Below are positions 9,702 through 17,540 of a DNA stretch of 35,765 nt, piece after piece; positions within the stretch are counted from its first letter, which is position 1; every line of letters begins with the position of its first letter. The notes below the pieces were generated by a model. The model did no database searches and was not told the origin of the DNA. It saw only the letters and a list, made by a program, of their open reading frames with translations. The stretch is taken from positions 1 to 35,765 of the forward strand of contig JAIRJU010000063.1 in the NCBI GenBank assembly GCA_031260485.1. Reading direction: 5' to 3'. Source of the DNA: Pseudomonadales bacterium. Lineage in GTDB: Bacteria > Pseudomonadota > Gammaproteobacteria > Pseudomonadales > Pseudohongiellaceae. The position numbers and the translations under genes were made by a program.

Positions 9702-10103
9702 TTAAAATATGCCTAGCAAAGCCACCCCCCCCGCTTGCTGCGCAGCATTGTCGTAGACGGCTGTGTCCGGCCCAAAGATGCTAACTGCGGCAATGCCCAC
9801 CAACACCAATAGACCAAACCAGCGTCCCCACCGTTTTCGCCTGAAAATCCCGACGCAACCCGCCAAGAGCACCCCCACGGAAACGATTTGCAAGCCAATA
9901 ACAGCGGGTATCCCTTCTGGATTAGGAAGCTGACTGATATTTGGCACAACCAAAAGGAGATATTGCACCAAGTTGACAGAAGACATGAAACTGTACAGCA
10001 CAATAACGCCCAGCAGAAACCATATGGAAACTGGACGTGGATTGAGCGACCGAGGCGTTTCTGCATCAGCATTAACAACAGAAGGGCTGTTTGGATTTTT
10101 CAT
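9702..10103 (-). CDS. Small multi-spanning membrane protein, hypothetical (133 aa)
   Basis: SIWFLLGVIVLYSFMSSVNLVQYLLLVV, IPAVIGLQIVSVGVLLAGCVGIF, GRWFGLLVLVGIAAVSIFG: three hydrophobic segments; bounded by the 91-bp repeats; contains a G8 tract near the 3' end. Confidence 0.65.
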   Translation of the reverse strand: MKNPNSPSVVNADAETPRSLNPRPVSIWFLLGVIVLYSFMSSVNLVQYLLLVVPNISQLPNPEGIPAVIGLQIVSVGVLLAGCVGIFRRKRWGRWFGLLVLVGIAAVSIFGPDTAVYDNAAQQAGGVALLGIF

Positions 10104-10132
10104 TATGAATACCCAAAATTTAGTTAAAAATA

Positions 10133-10223
10133 CTAAGCGCGGTAGGCTGGGTTGTTAAACCCAGCTTTTCCATCGACCGCCAGCCAGTTTGTGCTGAGTT
10201 TGGCAACCCGGCCTACCTTGCTG
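10133..10223. repeat. 91-bp palindromic repeat copy 2
   Basis: CTAAGCGCGGTAGGCTGGGTTGTTAAACCCAGC...GAGTTTGGCAACCCGGCCTACCTTGCTG; direct orientation relative to copy 1, just downstream of the Imm53 stop. Confidence 0.85.
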
Positions 10224-10236
10224 TGCTCAGCGACAT

Positions 10237-10521
10237 TTATTCAGCCCATATAAGGAATTTTTCAATCATTTCACCAAGATTCATTACTCCGCCAAATGCC
10301 TCAAAAACGTCCCCATTTCTGCGTGCAAAAATCCAATCACTATCTGATCTATCAATTTTAACTTCTTGAAATTTTTCATGCTCCATATTTGTATTTTTTA
10401 GGTCTATTTTTATAGACCACCCAGGATTATCTAAAGTATCAATTTTAACTCCGCAGTCTTCATGCCAACCATCTACACATTGCCGCGAAAACCAGGCGCA
10501 AAGCTTTGTGATGTTATCCAT
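10237..10521 (-). CDS. Immunity protein, Imm53 family
   Basis: WFSRQCVDGWHEDCGVKIDTLDNPGWSIKIDLKNTNMEHEKFQEVKIDRSDSDWIFARRNGDVFEAFGGVMNLGEMIEKFLIWAE matches the remembered Imm53 pattern (CDGxWEH...GVxIxTLDNPGWxVxIDLxxT...FxxW); start codon overlaps the upstream toxin stop (TGATG). Confidence 0.88.
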   Translation of the reverse strand: MDNITKLCAWFSRQCVDGWHEDCGVKIDTLDNPGWSIKIDLKNTNMEHEKFQEVKIDRSDSDWIFARRNGDVFEAFGGVMNLGEMIEKFLIWAE

Positions 10522-12392
10522 CAGTTACCCCTCCTTTCTATGGCTTTCTGTGCAGTCCGAATGTCATCCATCGTCGCTGCTCGAGTTATTCCAGGGCTCA
10601 GACTCGCTTGGCCGTTCGGCGCAACATTAAGGTCTTGAAATTTCACATGTGGAGTTGGAATTTCTTCACCGAGCGATTTCTCAAAATGAGCCTTTCCAGC
10701 GAGGTCAATCTGCATTCGGCCAGATGGAGTCATAACGGAGACGCGGTTCTTTCCAATTTGTTCAGCAAGATTGGCACCAGCCTCCTCAACGGTCAAAACT
10801 TTTGATGAAATACTCTCTGCAACGTCCAAAGCATGAGCCGCATCACCAACCTCATCCACCACCTTCGCAACATCCGCCGCCTCATTCACCACCTTGGTCG
10901 CATCAACCAACTTATCCGCGCCCAGCGCCACCTTGCCCACGATGCCAACGGCTTTGACCACTGACCCAAGCGGTACCACCGCCGACACCAGCGAGCCCGC
11001 CTTCTGCGCCGTGTTATTCAACGTGAACGGCTCGCTAACCAGATTCTTCGTGCGTAACTGGTTGGCCTCTGCCGCCAGCGCGTTGGCTTGTTCAACGTCG
11101 CCGTTGTTGTAGGCGTCCACGGCGCGCGCATCGCGCGCTGATGCTTCTCTCAAGGTGCCTGCAAGGAACTTGCCCGTCGTGATCGCCAGATTCCACGCAT
11201 TCGCGGGCAGATTACCTAGCCCTTTGAGAATGCCAAGGTCCAGGTTAAGCACACTGTCCACGCTGGCGCTGGCTACCTGATTGATGGCTTCGGCGGTACC
11301 GGTAGCGGCATTGACGACTTTCTGCCCGAGCGAGCTTGGGTTTTTGATAAGGTCGATAACGGTTTGAAGCGCGGCATCGCCCAACTCAGCCGCAGTTTCA
11401 ACCACCGTATCTACTGCGGCGCCGACCATTTGCGTGGTGGTATCGGCGACTTTTTCCACAAACGAGCGTGGGTCATTGGCGTCGTCGATGAGCGCTTGCA
11501 GGGCATCGTTGGGCCCAATCCTGTGTGTGGTAATGATGATCTCTTCTATGTCCGAGGGTGCGTCCTCATCATCGTTTTGGGCGAGCGTTGCATCATTTTT
11601 GGAATGATCGTCTAAGGGAGGAGGTTCATCCTCGATCTGGGCGACGTCGTCCGGCGCTTGATCTGAATTGCTGCTGCCTGCACCTGTGTTATCCCAGTCA
11701 AGATCAATGACTGAGGGAGCAAGCGCAGTTAAATTTAAGGGAAGTTCAGGCAATACCGGTTCAGGCTTGTGCCCGTAAATCTGGAGTACCTCTATAGCTT
11801 GGCTGTCTTCTTGGGCGTCGTTATCCGTTTCAGCGCCGCTGCCTGTGTAGTAGGTGGTTTCCTGAGCATCCCCGGTGCCGCTATCGTTCGTAAATAACCA
11901 ACCGATCGTTAAATCAAGGTCTAGTGAGGGCGCTTGCTTGCCGACAATGGTGATTTCTTCTATGGCCGGGTTGGCAGCGGGAAGCGGTGCGTAAACATTG
12001 ATTGCGTTTGGGTTCGGGGCGGGGCCATCGTCCTTGGCTGCTTCGGTGTCGTTCTGAGTGTCGTTAATGATCGTGATGGTGGTGGTGCCATCTGGTTCTT
12101 CGGTGCGGATTAAATTTTCTTCCGGAATTTCGGTCCAGCCTGTGTAGTAAGTGCCTTCATCCCAGTAGCCGCCGTCTCCGCCGCTACTAAATATGGCGCC
12201 CCAGCCTAAGGTGTCTGCGGCGTCGTAGGAGCCGTAAACGTTGAGCACCTCGATGCCCGTAGGCATACCGTAGACGTCAACTTCGATCCATGCCTCGACC
12301 CAATCATTGATTATTCCCCGAAACCAATTACCCGTCACTGGATCAATGCCTTCAACCATGTGATCGACCCACATGCCAATGTACATACCCAT
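10521..12392 (-). CDS. Polymorphic-toxin-like protein with repeated TonB-box-like motifs and a C-terminal toxin domain (type-24-like from memory)
   Basis: 623 aa; acidic N-terminal half with IEEITIVG/IEVLQIYG/IEEIIITT motifs; Ala-rich helical middle (aa ~300-540); C-term MTPSGRMQIDLAGKAHFEKSLGEEIPTPHVKFQDLNVAPNG...ITRAATMDDIRTAQKAIERRGN; overlapping downstream Imm53. Confidence 0.75.
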   Translation of the reverse strand: MGMYIGMWVDHMVEGIDPVTGNWFRGIINDWVEAWIEVDVYGMPTGIEVLNVYGSYDAADTLGWGAIFSSGGDGGYWDEGTYYTGWTEIPEENLIRTEEPDGTTTITIINDTQNDTEAAKDDGPAPNPNAINVYAPLPAANPAIEEITIVGKQAPSLDLDLTIGWLFTNDSGTGDAQETTYYTGSGAETDNDAQEDSQAIEVLQIYGHKPEPVLPELPLNLTALAPSVIDLDWDNTGAGSSNSDQAPDDVAQIEDEPPPLDDHSKNDATLAQNDDEDAPSDIEEIIITTHRIGPNDALQALIDDANDPRSFVEKVADTTTQMVGAAVDTVVETAAELGDAALQTVIDLIKNPSSLGQKVVNAATGTAEAINQVASASVDSVLNLDLGILKGLGNLPANAWNLAITTGKFLAGTLREASARDARAVDAYNNGDVEQANALAAEANQLRTKNLVSEPFTLNNTAQKAGSLVSAVVPLGSVVKAVGIVGKVALGADKLVDATKVVNEAADVAKVVDEVGDAAHALDVAESISSKVLTVEEAGANLAEQIGKNRVSVMTPSGRMQIDLAGKAHFEKSLGEEIPTPHVKFQDLNVAPNGQASLSPGITRAATMDDIRTAQKAIERRGN

Positions 12393-12447
12393 CCCTCGCT
12401 TGATTAAAAAGTTTAACTATTTGTTATAAAAAAAGACAAACCCGAAC

Positions 12448-12472
12448 CCCTCACCCATAAAAAGGTGAGGGA
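12448..12472 (-). terminator. Hairpin, possible weak terminator/attenuator between TBDR B and toxin gene
   Basis: CCCTCACCcataaaaaGGTGAGGG inverted repeat; on the minus strand followed ~12 nt later by TTTTTTT. Confidence 0.45.
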
Positions 12473-12524
12473 CCGGAAAAGAGAAAAACAAGAACTTTCA
12501 TTCTAATAACTAATTATTCCAGTA

Positions 12525-15500
12525 TTAGAAATCGTAGTTCACCTGCACCCCAATCGTGCGAGGGCGCAACATAATACCGCCCATGTAGTTGCTGTCGCCG
12601 TTGTCAGTAGTGCCGGTGTAACGGTGTACTGCTTCGCGGTTGTTGAGGTTGTTGATGTAAAGCGAGTAGCCGACCCCATTCACGTTGATGCCAGCACGCG
12701 CATTGAGGTTGTAGTTCGGCAGCGTCTTTTCGGTGATCGGGTTATAGGCGTTGGCGATCCCCTGCGCAGCCTTTTCCTTTTCCGCCAACGAGGCATTCTT
12801 GTAAGACGGCGTATACGAATAATCGAAACGTACATAGCCATCGTTGTCGGCCACGCGGAAGTCATATTGCGGGCTGACCGAGAAAGTCCACGGCGCGGTG
12901 TTACCGATATTGTCGCCCTTCATCCGAGTAACGGTGAGCAGGCCGCCCGGCTTGTTCGGGTTTGAATAAATGGTTTCTGCGTATTGCGCTCTGGTGTAAC
13001 CGGCGTTGAAGCCGATACCAAAAGGTCCAAAACGGCCACTGACCTGAAGTTCGCCGCCCTTGGAAACAGCGGAGCCCGCGTTGTTGATATAGCTGAAACC
13101 GCAGGCCACGTTCTGGGTGTACTGCATATTGGTCCAGTCGATATAGAACAGCGCGCTATTGACCTGCACCGTGCCATCGAGTACCCGCAGACGCGCCTTG
13201 TTACCGAGTTCATAGCTGGTCACCTGGTCTTGATTGTAGGTGAGCGGGCTCTGTTCGAGGCCCAGATCGGCCAAAGCCTGCTGACACTGGCCGCTGGCCG
13301 GTACCGGCGGGTTCACGCCACCGGGGCGGAAACCTTTGGTGTAGATGCCGTACACCATGTTGGTGTCGCTGATCTGATAGCCGAGGGCCACCTTCGGCGT
13401 GGTATTGGTTTCAGTCGATGCCAGCCGCGTGTACTGCATGTTGCAATCGGGCGAGTTTGGGCAACCTTCAACGTCGGTGGGGAACATCACCTTGATGATG
13501 TTCGGGTTGAGCAGATCCACGATCGGGTTAGTGGCCGAATTTGGCTTGGTGGGATCGGCCGAAACTGCTTGGACATTCGCCGCCAAGGGGAAGAAGCCAT
13601 CAGCCTCCAGGCCCGGTATGGTGATGCGCTGCGGCAAACCGGCTACCAGCGCGCCATATTGCTGACGGAAGTTCTGCTTGTACTTGTTATAGCGCAAGCC
13701 CAAGGTCAGGGTCAGTTTGTCGGTGATGTCGTAGTTGCCTTCGGCGAATATGGCGGAGGTTTTCTCATCCGTCCACGATTCGCGGTCGGACACGTCTTGC
13801 TGCCAGGTATCGAAGGCGCCGGTGCCGGCCGGCGTGTAGATGCCCCACTGCGGCAGATAGTACCCGCCGCCGCGCCAGATGCTGGAGACGCCGCTCAAGA
13901 ACATGGCGCCCGCGTTTTCGTTACTGGTTTCGCGGCCGTGCATGTGGATCGTGGAATCGCTGAAATACAAGCCTCCTACCCAGCTCAGCCGGCCTTTGCT
14001 ATTGGACGAGAAGCGCAGTTCCTCGCTGGTCATCTTGCGCTGGCTTTCGTAGTTGTACCAATCGGCATATTGCGGGAAGCCTGGCACGTAACGGGTGCTG
14101 CGGTAACAGCCCAAGGGATCGCCGGGGTTGAGGCCAGGGCGCGGGCGGTTGACGTTCGGATCGCAGGCCGTGGTACCCCAGATGTAAGGTGTGCCCAGGT
14201 TACGGGTACCGCCGTTGCCGCCGCTGAAGGAATAACCGTTGGTGCGGTCACTGACATAGCTGGTGACCGACTTGACCGCGAACCAATCGAGATCGACATC
14301 CACCACCAAGGACGGCAGCGTCAAGCGCGTGGTGCGCGGCGAGGGAATGTACACGGCATCGCCGGGAGCGGTCGATTTGTAATAGCCGTTGCCGTTGGAA
14401 TCGAAGTTGTACCAAGGCATGGCATTCTGGGTGAAGGCCGGGACTTCCTGGTCGAGCGCGGCGTAGTAGTAGGTGCGCGAAACGCCGTTGGGATCGTTGT
14501 ACGCGATCTGCCCCACCCCTGCGCGGTAATTGCCGTTGGCGGTAGGGCGGCCCGCCGTGGTGAAGCCCACCACCGGCTTGGAGTTCGGGCCGTATTTGCT
14601 GTAATCGATCGCTGGGTTAGGAATACCGCTGCGGATGATCGAACCCGACCAGGAGATCTGTTCCGAAGGGCTCATGACCGTGCCGTCGTCGTTGGAGTAA
14701 TCCACGCCGCTATAGATAGCAGGCATGATCGACACCCGGTCGTTCACTTGCCACAGCGTTGCCAGGCGCACGTATTTGGATTCGGACCAGTTGATGTTTT
14801 CAGCGAAGGTTTCGCCGTTATACAAGGACTTGGAATCGACATAGCCGCCGGTGCGGGTGTAGTTGCCGCTAACGCGGAAACCCAGAACATCCGGGATCAG
14901 CGGGCCGCCGAAGGCCAGACCGATTTCCTTGGAGGGTGCGCCTTTGTCAGTCTGGGAACCATCGAGACGCATCCTGCCGCTGTATTCGGTCAGGCTGGGC
15001 GTGGGGGTGATGAAACGGATCGTGCCGCCTTCGGAGGAATCGCCGTACAGCGTGCCTTGCGGACCACGCAGCACTTCCACACGCGCCACGTCGTAAAGGT
15101 TGGGGAAGGGCGAGCCGCCGCCGGTCAGAAGGCCCGGCACCGTGCGCCGCTGTAGCGCGGCATCATCGAGATAAAAACCGGTCGTTGCAGAACCGGTGCC
15201 GCTGCTGATGCCGCGGATGGTGAAGTTCGGGTTACGGTCACCGCCGCCTAATGAAAATTGCAAGCCAGGCACCAAACGCTGAAGGTCGGCGCCGCTCTTG
15301 ATGCCTTGCAAGGTCAAACTTTCCTGGCTGAGTGCGCTGATCGACATCGGAATGCTGTTGGCGCTTGCTTCTTGGCGCGTCGCCGTTACCGTGATTTCTT
15401 CGAGCAGTGCGGCGCCTGCCGCGGTATCCCGAACCTGCGCCTGAAGCGTTGAAGCCGCTATGAAGCTTGCCAGCGCCGTAAGGCAGAAGGGTAGCGGCGT

Positions 15501-15548
15501 GAAACGTCTGGATCGAACTGGAACAGATGAGTGATGCGAGTGAAACAT
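12525..15548 (-). CDS. TonB-dependent receptor B (1007 aa), paralogue of receptor A
   Basis: Signal peptide, TonB box LEEITVTATRQ (15375-15404), plug FYLDDAALQRRTVPGLLTGGGSPFPNLYDVARVEVLRGPQGTLYGDSSEGGTIRFITPTP; co-linear with the 1002-aa receptor over its whole length. Confidence 0.96.
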   Translation of the reverse strand: MFHSHHSSVPVRSRRFTPLPFCLTALASFIAASTLQAQVRDTAAGAALLEEITVTATRQEASANSIPMSISALSQESLTLQGIKSGADLQRLVPGLQFSLGGGDRNPNFTIRGISSGTGSATTGFYLDDAALQRRTVPGLLTGGGSPFPNLYDVARVEVLRGPQGTLYGDSSEGGTIRFITPTPSLTEYSGRMRLDGSQTDKGAPSKEIGLAFGGPLIPDVLGFRVSGNYTRTGGYVDSKSLYNGETFAENINWSESKYVRLATLWQVNDRVSIMPAIYSGVDYSNDDGTVMSPSEQISWSGSIIRSGIPNPAIDYSKYGPNSKPVVGFTTAGRPTANGNYRAGVGQIAYNDPNGVSRTYYYAALDQEVPAFTQNAMPWYNFDSNGNGYYKSTAPGDAVYIPSPRTTRLTLPSLVVDVDLDWFAVKSVTSYVSDRTNGYSFSGGNGGTRNLGTPYIWGTTACDPNVNRPRPGLNPGDPLGCYRSTRYVPGFPQYADWYNYESQRKMTSEELRFSSNSKGRLSWVGGLYFSDSTIHMHGRETSNENAGAMFLSGVSSIWRGGGYYLPQWGIYTPAGTGAFDTWQQDVSDRESWTDEKTSAIFAEGNYDITDKLTLTLGLRYNKYKQNFRQQYGALVAGLPQRITIPGLEADGFFPLAANVQAVSADPTKPNSATNPIVDLLNPNIIKVMFPTDVEGCPNSPDCNMQYTRLASTETNTTPKVALGYQISDTNMVYGIYTKGFRPGGVNPPVPASGQCQQALADLGLEQSPLTYNQDQVTSYELGNKARLRVLDGTVQVNSALFYIDWTNMQYTQNVACGFSYINNAGSAVSKGGELQVSGRFGPFGIGFNAGYTRAQYAETIYSNPNKPGGLLTVTRMKGDNIGNTAPWTFSVSPQYDFRVADNDGYVRFDYSYTPSYKNASLAEKEKAAQGIANAYNPITEKTLPNYNLNARAGINVNGVGYSLYINNLNNREAVHRYTGTTDNGDSNYMGGIMLRPRTIGVQVNYDF

Positions 15549-15625
15549 GAGTATTCCCCTGATTTAGTTAATAGTCATTCTTCGAGAGCAACACGGCCCG
15601 ACTACTCAACAAACGCCGCGCCAGC

Positions 15626-15676
15626 CTTTATAAAAAATTTATTCCAATAAAAGAACCAGGCCGATGGGTAGTCAAG
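15626..15676 (-). promoter_or_regulatory. Candidate shared promoter/regulatory block upstream of TBDR B
   Basis: See 9157-9207; common pattern CTTTATAAA.AA.TTATTC...GAA.CAG.CC.ATGGG.AGT. Confidence 0.5.
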
Positions 15677-16077
15677 GTTTGGCCAAGACTTTGTACTATG
15701 AATTATCGGTACTAAATGGCAGAATTATGCAAATCTGGAACGCACTCTTTGTCTGAAGCGACTAGAAACACTATTGATGTATCCAAAGAGGCATAAACCC
15801 TGCGACTCGCACAGAAAGTTGGGGGAGCCCCACCCTAGACTAATGGACTACCCTAATAGCTAGATGCCGCCTCACCAATCCCCTAGCCATAACGCCAGTA
15901 GACCAGCCTTAATAGACTAGCCAACCCAAAAATACTACCCCATAGACCTAGACAAATCGCGCCGCATTACACCTACCCCCTAGCCGTTTTACCTAGGAAC
16001 ATTGGCAGGAAAGCCCTAGCCTATGGGCAGGTTCATGGCTGCACAGCAATCGCAGCGCCTTCATGTAAAATGCGGCG

Positions 16078-16902
16078 ATGCTCAATTCAAACCTTACCAT
16101 TGGCTTCATCGGCGCTGGCAACATGGCCACCGCGCTGATCGAAGGTCTCATCCGTACCGGCGTTGCTCCCAGCCGGTTGTACGCCTCCCACCGTCGCAAC
16201 GAGCCGCTGCTTTCGCTCGCCAGCCAGGGAGTGCATACCACTACTGACAATACCGCCGTGGCAGCAGCCTGCGACATCGTGGTACTGGCGGTAAAACCCC
16301 AGGTTTTGGGCGAAGTTTTGCCGGCCTTGCGCGAGGTTTTGGGCGCCAGGCCGCGTCTTTTGATTTCCATCGCCGCGGGTGTTCAGCTTCACACCCTGCA
16401 AGAGTGGAGCGGCCCCGCTCAAGCCATCGTGCGCTGTATGCCCAATACCCCGGCGCTGGTGCAGGCCGGCGCTAGTGGGCTTTACGCCAACGCCGCGGTA
16501 AGCGCCGAGCAAAAACAGCAGGCCACCGCCATCATGGCGGCGGTGGGGCTGGTCTGCTGGCTGGAGCAGGAGCGGCAACTGGATGCCGTCACCGCGCTGT
16601 CTGGCTCTGGCCCCGCGTATTTCTTTTTGATGATGGAAGCCATGGAGGCCGCGGGCACCGCGCTGGGCTTGAGCGCGGCGGTGGCACGTCGCCTGTGTCT
16701 GCAAACCGCCTTCGGTGCCGCCAAACTGGCGCTCGAAAGCAACTTGGAACCCAGCGAACTGCGCCACCGCGTCACCTCCCCCGGCGGCACCACCGCCGCC
16801 GCGCTGCAAACATTTGAGCAAGGTGGCTACCGCGAACTGGTCGCCCGCGCGCTCAGCGCCGCCGCCGCCCGTGCCGCCGAACTCGCGGCGGCGGCCAAGT
16901 GA
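16078..16902 (+). CDS. proC: Pyrroline-5-carboxylate reductase
   Basis: IGFIGAGNMATALIEGLIRTG, VVLAVKPQ, VRCMPNTPALVQAGASGLYAN, ALSGSGPAYFFLMMEAMEAAG, RHRVTSPGGTTAAALQ. Confidence 0.97.
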   Translation: MLNSNLTIGFIGAGNMATALIEGLIRTGVAPSRLYASHRRNEPLLSLASQGVHTTTDNTAVAAACDIVVLAVKPQVLGEVLPALREVLGARPRLLISIAAGVQLHTLQEWSGPAQAIVRCMPNTPALVQAGASGLYANAAVSAEQKQQATAIMAAVGLVCWLEQERQLDAVTALSGSGPAYFFLMMEAMEAAGTALGLSAAVARRLCLQTAFGAAKLALESNLEPSELRHRVTSPGGTTAAALQTFEQGGYRELVARALSAAAARAAELAAAAK

Positions 16903-16948
16903 CCCCTCTACTCAACACGAGCCTGCTTTTTATGCGTGGAACCTTCTT

Positions 16949-17539
16949 ATGAGCGGAACCTTCGGACAAGTCCTGTCTTTGCTGATTACTAGCCTCGGAA
17001 GTCTCTACATTCTGATCGTGCTGCTGCGCTTCTTGCTGCAAGCGGCGCGTGCCGACTTTTACAACCCGGTGAGCCAGGCCATCGTCAAGCTCACCACGCC
17101 GTTGGTGGTGCCGCTGCGCCGTTTGATTCCTGGCTGGCACGGGCTGGATTTCGCCACGCTGGTGCTAGCCTTGGTGCTCAATTGCGTCGCCACGGCGCTC
17201 TTGATCCTGGCGGCGGGTTACCAGTTGCCTGCGCTCAGCCTGATCCTGAGTTGGTCAGCAATAGGGCTCGTGGCGTTCATTCTCAACATTTATTACTACA
17301 TGGTGCTGCTGTCGGTGGTGGCCAGCTTTATCGCGCCGTTCAGCGCGCACCCGGCGCTCTTGGTGGTGCATCAGTTGCTCGAGCCGCTGTACCGGCGCAT
17401 TCACCGCGTGATTCCGCCCATGGGAGGCTTGGATTTTTCGCCGCTCTTCATTTTTTTGGGCATTCAAGTGGTCGAAATTCTGGTGAATCGCGTGGCGGCA
17501 CACCTGGGGCTCGCGCCGCAATTCGTGCTTGGCATCTGA
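16949..17539 (+). CDS. yggT: YggT family membrane protein
   Basis: [51 protein letters not shown]... repeated YggT pattern; follows proC. Confidence 0.95.
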   Translation: MSGTFGQVLSLLITSLGSLYILIVLLRFLLQAARADFYNPVSQAIVKLTTPLVVPLRRLIPGWHGLDFATLVLALVLNCVATALLILAAGYQLPALSLILSWSAIGLVAFILNIYYYMVLLSVVASFIAPFSAHPALLVVHQLLEPLYRRIHRVIPPMGGLDFSPLFIFLGIQVVEILVNRVAAHLGLAPQFVLGI

Positions 17540-17540
17540 T

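Noticed and set aside
12984-15155. 723-aa plus-strand ORF
   Set aside because: Antisense to the clear TBDR B coding region; composition (VVV/GA-rich, no family signature) is typical of a shadow ORF in GC-rich DNA.
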